From Anaerolineae bacterium (GTDB lineage: Bacteria; Chloroflexota; Anaerolineae; JAFGEY01), in NCBI GenBank assembly GCA_016929775.1, contig JAFGIE010000180.1, positions 1-17,574 on the forward strand: a DNA stretch of 17,574 nucleotides. Reading direction: 5' to 3'. Shown here one piece after another: positions 9,642 to 16,989 of the stretch. The number at the start of each line of letters is the position of its first letter. The stretch's first letter is position 1. Under the pieces are notes generated by a model that saw only the letters and a list, made by a program, of their open reading frames with translations, searched no databases and was not told where the DNA came from. The position numbers and the translations under genes were made by a program.

Positions 9642-9698
9642 CCGCAGCGCGCGCGTGCGCTCACCAGCCGGCGAACAGAAGCATGAGAGGAGAGCATC

Positions 9699-11099
9699 AT
9701 GGGTGATGCATTCAGGCTGATCGAACCCCGGTTCCTGCCCCCACTCGACGAGGGATTCCGTCCAGCCGTCCTCGCCAACCGCGCCTTCCGCGAGGAGGTC
9801 GCCCGTTCCGGCGCAGCGGTCCCGCTCTACCTCGGGCTCGAGCGCACGGACGGGACCTGCTCGCGCTTCGAGACGCACGTCTACCCCGAGGGGCACCCGC
9901 GCGCCGCTGCGAACCTCCAGTACGTCGAGCGCATCTTCAAGTTCCTGCTCTGGCAGCGGGGCGGCTGGAAGGCGTACGTGGGCGGGCCGCAGCACATCGG
10001 CAACCACATCGCCGCCAGCTATGCCCCCGACGGCGTACGCGCCTTCGACTACCACTTTATGGGCGAGGACGTCTATGACCGTCCCTTCACGGTCGTCGCC
10101 TGTGACCCGAGCCAGGTGCCGCAGGCGCGGGAGACGAGCAAGCCGCTGGGGCGCCATCTCGACGGCTGTCGGATCGGCTTCGACTTGGGCGCGTCCGACC
10201 GCAAGGTCTCCGCCGTGATCGACGGCGAGGCTGTGTACAGCGAAGAAGTCGTGTGGTCCCCCCGTACGCACGCGGACCCCGACTACCACTTCCGCGAGGT
10301 CATGACCGCTCTCCGCACCGCTGCGGCGGCGATGCCGCGGGTGGACGCGATCGGCGGCAGCGCTGCAGGCGTCTACATCGACAACGTGGTGCGGGTCGCC
10401 TCGCTCTTCCGCGGCGTGCCCAAGGAGCGCTACGGGCAGATCAGGACGCTGTTCCTGCGCATCGCCGACGAGATGGGGGTGCCGTTCGAGGTCGCGAACG
10501 ATGGCGACGTGACCGCCCTGGCGGGCTCGATGTCGCTCGAGGCGAACGGGGTGCTGGGCATCGCCATGGGCTCGAGCGAAGCCAGCGGGTACGTGAACCT
10601 CGAAGGCAACATCACCGGTTGGCTCAACGAGCTGGCATTCGCGCCGATCGACTATGCGCCCACCGGCGCGGTCGATGAATGGTCGGGCGACCGTGGCGTC
10701 GGCGCCGTCTACTTTTCGCAGCAGTGCGTCTTTCGCCTTGCCCCAAGAGCCGGGATCGCCATCCCGGACGACCTGATCCCCGCCGACAAGCTCAAGTTCG
10801 TCCAGGGCAAGCTGGAGGCAGGACACCGGGGCGCAGCACAGATCTGGGAGAGCATCGGCATCTACCTGGGCTACGCGATCGCGCACTATGCCGAGTTCTA
10901 CGATCTCCGCCACGTGCTGGTGTTGGGCCGCTGCACCTCGGGCACAGGGGGCGATCTGATCGTCGCGCATGCGCAGCAGGTGCTCGATGCCGAGTTCCCG
11001 ACGCTTGCGCGCCAGGTCAACATGCAGCTGCCCGACGAGAAAAGCCGGCGCGTGGGCCAATCCATCGCCGCCGCGAGCCTGCCCGCCCTGCGCTCGTAA
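9699..11099 (+). CDS. Atypical ROK/actin-fold kinase-like protein
   Basis: A 466-residue soluble protein. The C-terminal part (from about residue 157) has an ASKHA/ROK layout: phosphate-1 loop IGFDLGASDRKVSAVIDGE (D162 to K169), a central VDAIGGSAAGVYIDN segment, NDGDVTALAG (N267, D268) at the position of the ROK NDANAAA motif, and an adenosine/phosphate-2-like LGIAMGSSEASGYVN (about 286-300). The usual ROK zinc motif (CxCGxxGCxE) is missing; instead the sequence runs NELAFAPIDYAPTGAVDEWSG. The first roughly 155 residues are not the winged helix of ROK repressors and match nothing I recognise. ATG at 9699 follows a strong GAGAGGAGAG. It is the first gene of a two-gene operon with a PIG-L deacetylase 43 bp downstream, suggesting an amino-sugar or acylated-sugar substrate. 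Kinase activity is inferred; a sugar-binding non-enzyme is possible. Confidence 0.7.
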   Translation: MGDAFRLIEPRFLPPLDEGFRPAVLANRAFREEVARSGAAVPLYLGLERTDGTCSRFETHVYPEGHPRAAANLQYVERIFKFLLWQRGGWKAYVGGPQHIGNHIAASYAPDGVRAFDYHFMGEDVYDRPFTVVACDPSQVPQARETSKPLGRHLDGCRIGFDLGASDRKVSAVIDGEAVYSEEVVWSPRTHADPDYHFREVMTALRTAAAAMPRVDAIGGSAAGVYIDNVVRVASLFRGVPKERYGQIRTLFLRIADEMGVPFEVANDGDVTALAGSMSLEANGVLGIAMGSSEASGYVNLEGNITGWLNELAFAPIDYAPTGAVDEWSGDRGVGAVYFSQQCVFRLAPRAGIAIPDDLIPADKLKFVQGKLEAGHRGAAQIWESIGIYLGYAIAHYAEFYDLRHVLVLGRCTSGTGGDLIVAHAQQVLDAEFPTLARQVNMQLPDEKSRRVGQSIAAASLPALRS

Positions 11100-11142
11100 G
11101 GGCCACTCGCCCGCCGCGCCGAGCGCGCCATAGGAGGGACCA

Positions 11143-12003
11143 ATGAAGTTCCATCACCAGACGGCAGAGGTGTACGTTCCGGATGGGCTCGCCCCGGAGG
11201 AAGCCCTCAAGCGCACGACACACATGGCGGTCGGCGCACACCAGGACGACCTCGAGATCATGGCCTTCGAGGGCATCCTCGCCTGCTTCCAGCGCACCGA
11301 CAAGTGGTTCACCGGCGTCACGGTGACGAACGGGAGCGGCTCCCCGCGCGACGACCTGTACGGCGACTACACCGACGACCAGATGCGCGCTGTGCGGCGT
11401 GTCGAGCAGCGCAAGGCGGCAGTGGTCGGCGAGTACGCCGCGCAGGTATTGCTCGACTATCCCAGTTCTGCGGTCAAGGACCCCGCCAACCGGGCCCCCG
11501 TGGACGATCTATCGGCCCTACTGCGCGTCGCCCACCCGCAGATCGTGTATACGCACAACCTGGCGGACAAGCACGACACGCACGTCGCCACCACACTGCG
11601 CCTGATCGACGCGATCCGCGCGCTGCCGCCCGACCAGCGCCCGCAGGCGGTCTATGGCTGCGAGGTGTGGCGCGACCTCGACTGGATGGTCGACACGGAC
11701 AAAGTCGGCTTTGACGTCTCGTCGCACGAGAACCTGCAGGCTGCCCTGCTCGGCGTCTTTGACTCACAAATCTGCGGCGGCAAGCGCTACGATCTGGCGA
11801 CCATGGGCCGGCGTCGCGCGAACGCCACCTACTTTGCCTCACACAGCACCGATGTGAGCACAGGCACGATCTATGCCATGGATCTCACGCCGCTGACCGC
11901 CGACCCAGACGCAGACGCGGCGACCTATGTCGCCAGCTACATCGCGCGCTTTGCGCAGGACGTCAGAGACCGCATCTCCAAGTTCGCGCGCAAGGTCGAG
12001 TAA
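11143..12003 (+). CDS. PIG-L (LmbE-like) family deacetylase
   Basis: A 286-residue soluble protein of the GlcNAc-PI de-N-acetylase/LmbE superfamily, zinc hydrolases that remove acyl groups from amino sugars and related molecules. The first metal motif is MAVGAHQDDLEIMAFEG (H33, D35, D36), and the second is VYTHNLADKHDTHVATTLRL, with H147 the likely third ligand. The usual AHPDDE reads AHQDDL, a conservative departure that keeps the ligands and catalytic Asp. No signal peptide is seen, so it is cytosolic, unlike secreted polysaccharide deacetylases. A strong AGGAGGGACCA precedes the ATG. It follows the kinase-like gene by 43 bp under the same promoter, so the two probably act on one metabolite. 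The substrate is unknown; candidates include N-acetylhexosamines, their phosphates or thiol conjugates. Confidence 0.85.
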   Translation: MKFHHQTAEVYVPDGLAPEEALKRTTHMAVGAHQDDLEIMAFEGILACFQRTDKWFTGVTVTNGSGSPRDDLYGDYTDDQMRAVRRVEQRKAAVVGEYAAQVLLDYPSSAVKDPANRAPVDDLSALLRVAHPQIVYTHNLADKHDTHVATTLRLIDAIRALPPDQRPQAVYGCEVWRDLDWMVDTDKVGFDVSSHENLQAALLGVFDSQICGGKRYDLATMGRRRANATYFASHSTDVSTGTIYAMDLTPLTADPDADAATYVASYIARFAQDVRDRISKFARKVE

Positions 12004-12035
12004 CGCGTCCCTCCGCGATCGAGCGGTCAACGCAC

Positions 12036-12073
12036 GGCGCGTGGGCGAGCCCCGCTTGGCCCGCCCACGCGCC
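12036..12073. terminator. Long inverted repeat between convergent genes (putative bidirectional terminator)
   Basis: GGCGCGTGGGCG (12036-12047) pairs perfectly with CGCCCACGCGCC (12062-12073) around a 14-nt loop that can add a GCC/GGC pairing. It lies between the stops of the PIG-L gene (12003) and the creatininase gene (12140), as expected for a shared terminator. Neither side has a T-tract, so termination may need help or the hairpin may protect 3' ends. Confidence 0.55.
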
Positions 12074-12139
12074 CTGGCAGTTCGCCCATCTGAGCTTGCA
12101 CCCAGCCCGCGCACCATGCGACGTGGCTAGGGCTGCAGC

Positions 12140-12922
12140 TCACGCTGGCTGCAGTGTCGCCCATCCCGCGATCTCGCGGATGCAGCCGACGACCTCCTGC
12201 ACGACTGCGTCGATCAGCACCTGCCCCTTCTCAGCCGATCCCCGCTCCGGATGTCCATACGCCCCGTCGATGCTGACGTGGTCGAAGGGACGGACGACCC
12301 CGACCCGGCTCCGGCGGCTCGAGTCGGGGCAGTAAAAGCGCGACCCGAACGAGACGTCGGCGCCGCGCGCGACCGAGAGGTCGACCAGCTCGGGTCGCAG
12401 GTGGAGGATCAGGCTCGTCTCCAGCTCACAGGCGTGTGTCACGTGATCCTGGTCCAGCCCAGGAACCGCCGCGATCTGCGGCGCCGCCAGCTCGAACCAG
12501 GTCGCAAAGACCAACCACAGATCGCGCTCATCGCGATGGCGCATCTGCACCTCGTACGTCGCCGCCCTGCCGGGCAGGCTGTTGCCGCCGTGGGCGTTCA
12601 GGAGCACGATCCGACGGAACCCGCTCCCGATCAAGCTCTCGACGACGTCGACCAACACGCGCCGGTATGTCTCGTGACTCAGGCTGACCGTGCCCGGGAA
12701 GCCAAGGTGGTGGTCCGACGCGCCCGCCCACAGCGCGGGCAGGAACACAGCCACGTCCTCGAGCTGCGCCGCCGCGCGCTCCACGATCGCCTCTAGGATC
12801 AACGTGTCGGTCAAGAGCGGCAGGTGGGGGCCATGCTGTTCCAGCGAACCCAACGGCACCACGGCGACTCGTTCCGTGATGCCCGGTATGTGTGGCCATG
12901 CGCGCTCGCCATAGTCGATCAT
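12140..12922 (-). CDS. Creatininase-family amidohydrolase
   Basis: A 260-residue cytosolic protein of the creatinine amidohydrolase family (PF02633), metal hydrolases acting on cyclic amides or formamides. Conserved elements are all present: VVPLGSLEQHGPHLPLLTDT (E28, H30, D39), ASDHHLGFPGTVSL, VLLNAHGGNS (H111), and THACELETSLIL (H163, E166, E168), the family's HAGExETS motif with a Cys for Gly. The metal and catalytic set looks intact, so it should be an active hydrolase. GGAGG lies about 8 nt before the ATG. It is the last gene of the minus-strand operon, 18 bp after the enolase-superfamily gene. Family members work in creatinine breakdown, riboflavin/F420 synthesis and mycofactocin maturation; nothing here supports those, so the substrate is probably linked to the neighbouring enolase and ThDP enzymes. 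Confidence 0.88.
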   Translation of the reverse strand: MIDYGERAWPHIPGITERVAVVPLGSLEQHGPHLPLLTDTLILEAIVERAAAQLEDVAVFLPALWAGASDHHLGFPGTVSLSHETYRRVLVDVVESLIGSGFRRIVLLNAHGGNSLPGRAATYEVQMRHRDERDLWLVFATWFELAAPQIAAVPGLDQDHVTHACELETSLILHLRPELVDLSVARGADVSFGSRFYCPDSSRRSRVGVVRPFDHVSIDGAYGHPERGSAEKGQVLIDAVVQEVVGCIREIAGWATLQPA

Positions 12923-12940
12923 CGCTGCCTCCTGCTTCCG

Positions 12941-14212
12941 CTACCTGGTTCCGACGTCGAGCACTGGCCCGCGCTCTGCCCTGGCATACAGTTCCGCCCA
13001 CGCCGGCGACCCGTCGTCGGGCTGGACCTCCATGCGCACCCCGCGTGCCTGCGCCGGGATGCTGCCGTTCAGCCCATCGGCCCAGCACTGCCGGATGTCG
13101 GCATAGTGCCGTACCTGCCCGTCGGGCCATCGGACCGTGAGCAGCAGGCGCGGCTTGGGCAGCGCGTACGGCGGATCGATCCGGAATCGCGCCAGGGCCT
13201 GCTCGTCGACCACGATCCCCAACCCAGGGCCCTCGGGCACGCGTGCGTAACCGGCGGCGATCTCGATCGGCGTCTCCAACAGATCGTCCGCATAGATGTT
13301 CAGACAGTTCACGGCGGGCCACTGAGCGGCGGGCAGCACGGCGCCGAGGTGCAGCGAGAGCGCCGTGGTCAGCCCGGTGCCCACCATCTGCAGCCAGAAC
13401 GGCTTGTCAAACGCCCCCGCCAGCGTGCCCTGCTCCAGCACGCGCGCCACGCCCCCACCGATCACGAACCCGTCGCAGACCTCGTCGCGCACGACGACGG
13501 GAAAGGGTGGATTGCCAAAGTGCAGCGCGATCGGTCGCGTGGTCTTGCTGCGCAGCTGGCGCAGCCCCTCCACGTCCTGCTGCTTGATCGGCGACTCATA
13601 GATCGAGACGCGCTCGTTGGCGTCCAGGGCCGAAAGCACAGGGGCGGCGTTCCCGGCGTTGATCAGCATTTGGTTCCAGTCGAGGTCCAGCCGCAGGTAG
13701 GGCGGCGTGACGGCGCTGATCGCCGCCACCTGCTCGTACACGTCCCACCACGGACGGGCCTTGATCTTGTACGCCGTGTACCCGCGCGCGACCGCCTCCT
13801 GGGCTTCCTGCGCGAACGCCTCAGGCGGCATGTCGATGTTCCACCACGAGATCGGGCACCACGTGCGCACCTGCGGCAGGTTGAGCAGGCGGCTGACCGG
13901 CGCCCCCAGCGCCTTGCCCACCAGGTCATACAGCGCCATCTGCAGCCCGGCGCCGAGCGAGTCGTCGCCCAGCAGGTCTGCCGGATTGCGGCCCACCACG
14001 CGCTCGCGCGCGTCGTCGGGTACCCGTCCCCACGTGTAGTGCAGGATCGTCTCGCCATACCCGACGAGGTCCGGGACATCCGTGCGCACCCGGATCACTT
14101 CGCTGATCCGCCACTGCCAGATCTCGCGCGCGTTCCACGTCTGGCAGCGCTCGGTAAAGGGCACGTCGACGACGATCCGTTCCAGATCCGTGATCTTGAG
14201 ACGCAGAGACAT
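12941..14212 (-). CDS. Enolase-superfamily (mandelate racemase/muconate lactonizing-like) protein, non-canonical active site
   Basis: A 423-residue protein with the two-part enolase-superfamily layout: an alpha+beta capping domain (about 1-120) and a TIM-barrel domain (about 121-350), followed by an extra C-terminal region (about 350-423). The barrel has the base motif AYKIKARPW (K149, K151), the first metal-ligand strand LRLDLDWNQ (D176, D178) and the second ligand strand SIYESPIK (E206). At the third ligand, usually Asp/Glu at the end of strand five, the sequence is RPIALHFGNPP (H231). The strand-seven His position reads FWLQMVGTGLTTA, without a His. The fold assignment is good, but the chemistry (dehydration, racemisation or cycloisomerisation) cannot be named. 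GGGGAGGG precedes the ATG. It lies between the ThDP enzyme (65 bp upstream) and creatininase (18 bp downstream) in one operon. Confidence 0.8.
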   Translation of the reverse strand: MSLRLKITDLERIVVDVPFTERCQTWNAREIWQWRISEVIRVRTDVPDLVGYGETILHYTWGRVPDDARERVVGRNPADLLGDDSLGAGLQMALYDLVGKALGAPVSRLLNLPQVRTWCPISWWNIDMPPEAFAQEAQEAVARGYTAYKIKARPWWDVYEQVAAISAVTPPYLRLDLDWNQMLINAGNAAPVLSALDANERVSIYESPIKQQDVEGLRQLRSKTTRPIALHFGNPPFPVVVRDEVCDGFVIGGGVARVLEQGTLAGAFDKPFWLQMVGTGLTTALSLHLGAVLPAAQWPAVNCLNIYADDLLETPIEIAAGYARVPEGPGLGIVVDEQALARFRIDPPYALPKPRLLLTVRWPDGQVRHYADIRQCWADGLNGSIPAQARGVRMEVQPDDGSPAWAELYARAERGPVLDVGTR

Positions 14213-14277
14213 GCAGCCCTCCCCTTCGGTCTGGCGGACCGATGCCCGCCGCTATCCAGCCGTGCCGCGCCCGCCGC

Positions 14278-15933
14278 TCACGCGGTCCCGTATCGCGCCT
14301 CCCAGCAGCTGATGCCCCCAGGCTGCGTCGGGACCTGGATCACGACCACCGTCTCCGCCCGCAGCCCGCGCTCGATCGCGGGCCCGATCTCCGCCGGGTC
14401 CTCGATCAGCACGCCTTCGGCGCCCAGGGCTTGCGCGACCAGATCGAACCGGATCTCGCCGAACTCGCTCGCCACGCGCCGTCCCTGGGGCTGACCATCC
14501 GCGACGATCCCCCACGCGCCGTCGTGTGCGATCACGGCGACGTAGGGCGTGCCGAACCGCAAGGCGGTCTCGATCTCGGTCACCGTGAACCCCGCTGCGC
14601 CGTCGCCGCTGAGCAGCAGGAGCGGGTGCGCCGGGCGGGACAGCTTGGCGGCGACCGCCCCCGGCAGCCCCCAGCCCACCACCCCGCTCGCCCCACACGT
14701 GAACCAGTGCGCGGGATGCCGGTCGAACAGCGTCATGTGCGCCCAGCGCCCGATGTTGCCGCCGTCGAGCAAGAACGTCACGTCGCGCTCGAGGAAGGGC
14801 TTGATCTCGCGGCAGATGCGGATCCCGGGCACAGGGCAGGTGTCGTCGCGGCACAGGTCTGCCCACTTTTCGAGCAGGCGGTCACGCGCCGCGCGCACCT
14901 CGGCGGTCCACGACGTATGCGCCCGGCAGCCCACGGCGCGCAGCGCCTCGATCATCTGCTCCAGGACGACGCGTGGACTGCCGGCAATGCCGACGTCGGG
15001 GATGGCAACCCGGTTGATCTCGGCTGGATCGGCGTCGATGCGCACGATCCGGACATCGCGCGCGACGTGCGGCGGCAGCGCGTGCCCGACCCGGTAGTCG
15101 ATCCGCGCCCCCACAAAGAGCAGCAGGTCCGCGTCGGGCATCGCCGCCATCGCGCCGTTCAGCTCGTCGTTGGTCACGCCCACGTACTGCGGGATCGCCT
15201 GCTCGATGCAGCCGCGATCCCAGATGTGGGACAGGATCGGCGCGTCCGTCATCGCCGCGAGGGTCGCCAGCGCGTCCCATGCCCGCGCATAGAACGCGCC
15301 GCTGCCGACCACGATCATCGGCCTCTCCGCCTCGCACAGCATCTTTGCCGCTTCCTCGACCAGGGCAGGTTGGCCTGGGCCGTTCTCCTGCACCTGGATC
15401 GAGGGCGCCGCCTCTCGATAACCGACCTCCCCGCCCATGTCGGCGCACAGCACGTCGACCGGGATCGTGAGGTGGACCGGACCGGGACGGCTCGTGACCG
15501 CCGCGGCGAGCGCCCTGTTCACCTCGTGCTGCAGCAGGTCCACGCGCCTGACCAGGCTCGCGTACTTGCACACAGGCGCCGCCATGCCGACCTGGTCCAA
15601 CTCCTGAAAGTGGTCCAGCCCGCGCGTCCGCAGCGGGCTGCAGCCGCTGATCAGCAGCATCGGCCCGCCATCCCACGCCGCATTCGCGAGCCCGGTCAGG
15701 GCGTTCGTGTGACCGGGACCGCTGCTGACGGCGACCACGCCCAGCTCGCCGTTCATGCGCCCCCACGTGTCCGCCATGTATGCCGCCGCCTGCTCGTTCC
15801 GCGTGTCCACGACCCGCAACCCTGCGTCGAGGCACGCGTCAAGGAAGGGATCGAGACCATTGCCGCACAGGACAAACACGAACCTCACCCCACGCGCACG
15901 GAGCGTACGCGCGACCCATTGTGCGCCGTTCAT
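14278..15933 (-). CDS. Thiamine-diphosphate-dependent enzyme (acetolactate synthase/benzoylformate decarboxylase-like)
   Basis: A 551-residue cytosolic protein with the three-domain ThDP fold. The Pyr domain carries the catalytic glutamate in DTRNEQAAAYMAD (E47) and SSGPGHTNALTGLANA. The central domain has the usual GSGAFYARAWDAL and DADLLLFVGARIDY. The PP domain has the cofactor motif starting SGDGAAGFTVTEIETAL (G443-D444-G445). About 25 residues on, the usual NN reads HD (AHDGAWG, D471). Length is typical of acetolactate synthase-type enzymes, but no regulatory subunit gene is adjacent and the genes are not those of branched-chain synthesis. I therefore infer a decarboxylase, lyase or hydrolase of a 2-oxo acid or a diketone-like compound in a catabolic operon. 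GAGGAGG lies about 8 nt before the ATG. It is 36 bp after the LysM gene and 65 bp before the enolase-superfamily gene. Confidence 0.85.
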   Translation of the reverse strand: MNGAQWVARTLRARGVRFVFVLCGNGLDPFLDACLDAGLRVVDTRNEQAAAYMADTWGRMNGELGVVAVSSGPGHTNALTGLANAAWDGGPMLLISGCSPLRTRGLDHFQELDQVGMAAPVCKYASLVRRVDLLQHEVNRALAAAVTSRPGPVHLTIPVDVLCADMGGEVGYREAAPSIQVQENGPGQPALVEEAAKMLCEAERPMIVVGSGAFYARAWDALATLAAMTDAPILSHIWDRGCIEQAIPQYVGVTNDELNGAMAAMPDADLLLFVGARIDYRVGHALPPHVARDVRIVRIDADPAEINRVAIPDVGIAGSPRVVLEQMIEALRAVGCRAHTSWTAEVRAARDRLLEKWADLCRDDTCPVPGIRICREIKPFLERDVTFLLDGGNIGRWAHMTLFDRHPAHWFTCGASGVVGWGLPGAVAAKLSRPAHPLLLLSGDGAAGFTVTEIETALRFGTPYVAVIAHDGAWGIVADGQPQGRRVASEFGEIRFDLVAQALGAEGVLIEDPAEIGPAIERGLRAETVVVIQVPTQPGGISCWEARYGTA

Positions 15934-15969
15934 CTCTTTTCCTCCTCGTTCGACGCTCGGCCTGACCGC

Positions 15970-16866
15970 TCAGTACGTGACGCGGAACTCAAAGTACCGC
16001 CACGGCGTCTTGGTCGTGCTTTCGTGGCTCCCATAGATGCCCCACATGCGCACCCGTCCCCCGACATCGCCGGGGAAAACGTCCGGGACAAAGAACGCCG
16101 TGCCTCCGCTCTCGCCGTGGACGTAGGTCTGCCACGGCTTCCACTCCCCGTCCTCCCAGACCTCGATCTCGATGCCGTACGCTGGCGGCGGCGGGGAGAC
16201 GGTGTTCGCCCAGACGATGTTAAAGTTGCGCGGATAGTGCTTGAGGTGCGCCCCCTCCGCCGGCTCGAGGATCTCGACGCCGACCGGGCAGTAGGGCGCG
16301 AGCAGCCAGTAGTTCTCTTTGACGTACGCGCCGGTCGCGTCCGCCACGCCGACGCTGCCCGGCTTGGGCTGGCAGCGCCTCCAGGCAATCTCGAACTCTT
16401 TGCCGCCCTGGACCAGCCCGTCGTGATAGAACACATAGGGCGCCACGCCCCCTTGGGGCTCGATCTGGATCGTGGCGACATAGTTGGGATCCGCGGGTCG
16501 CCAGTCGACGAGCGTCCAGGTGAAGGTCAAGGGCCCGCCCACAACCGCGGGCGTCGGCGTCGCCGCCCCCGGCGCGCTGACCACCAGCACCTGACCGACG
16601 TAGATCAGGTCGGGGTCCTCGATCGCGTTCCAAGCCACCAGGTCGGCGACCGTCACCCCGTAGCGGTTCGCGATCCGGGTCAGGGTCTCGCCGGCGACGA
16701 CCGTGTGTGTGATCGGCGCCGGCAGCGGCGCACTGATCGGCGTCGGGGTTGCCTCCTGCGCCTCGACCGCCATCCCGGCGCCACAGACCAGCACTCCGAT
16801 CGCAGATAGCAGCGCCAACCCCAGCGTGCCCAACGCACGGACGGCGACGTGTGTCTTGCGGTTCAT
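15970..16866 (-). CDS. Secreted LysM-domain protein
   Basis: A 298-residue exported protein. ATG at 16866 follows AGGAGAAGCGT; the frame is open further upstream, but this start gives a proper signal peptide (MNRKTHVAVRALG, hydrophobic core to about residue 32, likely cut around 36-38). C28 lacks a convincing lipobox, so type I secretion is more likely. One LysM domain spans about residues 53-96 (THTVVAGETLTRIANRYGVT to IYVGQVLVV) and would bind peptidoglycan or chitin-like glycans. It is flanked by Thr-Pro-rich linkers (EATPTPIS, AATPTPAV). The C-terminal roughly 190 residues form a beta-rich region of unknown family, rich in Trp/Tyr, with two cysteines (C165, C193) that could form a disulfide. 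It is the first gene of the operon with the ThDP, enolase and creatininase genes, an odd pairing of an envelope protein with cytosolic enzymes. Confidence 0.82.
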   Translation of the reverse strand: MNRKTHVAVRALGTLGLALLSAIGVLVCGAGMAVEAQEATPTPISAPLPAPITHTVVAGETLTRIANRYGVTVADLVAWNAIEDPDLIYVGQVLVVSAPGAATPTPAVVGGPLTFTWTLVDWRPADPNYVATIQIEPQGGVAPYVFYHDGLVQGGKEFEIAWRRCQPKPGSVGVADATGAYVKENYWLLAPYCPVGVEILEPAEGAHLKHYPRNFNIVWANTVSPPPPAYGIEIEVWEDGEWKPWQTYVHGESGGTAFFVPDVFPGDVGGRVRMWGIYGSHESTTKTPWRYFEFRVTY

Positions 16867-16929
16867 ACGCTTCTCCTGTTCTAGTCCCCCTGTGCGCAGC
16901 CCATGCAGTGGGATGTTGGCGCATATAGG

Positions 16930-16958
16930 GAACGCCTGCGTTCGATCTCGTTCTGAAC
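16930..16958. promoter_or_regulatory. Cluster of GAAC/GTTC half-sites in the LysM operon leader (operator candidate)
   Basis: An inverted repeat GAACGC-CT-GCGTTC (16930-16943) is followed by a second, GTTC-T-GAAC (16950-16958). CGTTC also recurs at 16939 and 16949, exactly ten bp apart. The cluster lies about 25-53 nt downstream of the predicted start, where a bound protein could block transcription. The GAAC-N6-GTTC spacing differs from the GAAC-N4-GTTC LexA box of many Gram-positives. Confidence 0.4.
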
Positions 16959-16989
16959 AGACCCCATTCCCCGGGACCTGCTTGGACCT

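Noticed and set aside
9548..9698. A known riboswitch in the ROK/PIG-L leader
   Set aside because: The hairpin and palindrome match no riboswitch core that I can recognise, including glmS.
9573..11060. A 495-codon minus-strand frame opposite the ROK-like gene
   Set aside because: Antisense shadow; it also overlaps the leader and has no ribosome binding site or family motif.
12824..14494. A 556-codon plus-strand frame across the creatininase and enolase genes
   Set aside because: Antisense shadow with no recognisable motif; both minus-strand genes have family motifs and Shine-Dalgarno sites.
14242..16809. An 855-codon open frame on the plus strand opposite the LysM, ThDP and enolase genes
   Set aside because: It is antisense to three well-supported genes, is full of Arg/His/Pro/Asp-rich low-complexity protein with no domain, and is expected from strong GC bias at third codon positions.
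16930..16943. A LexA/SOS box in the LysM leader
   Set aside because: The half-sites are separated by six bases instead of the four of the Gram-positive type box, and the genes downstream are not SOS genes.
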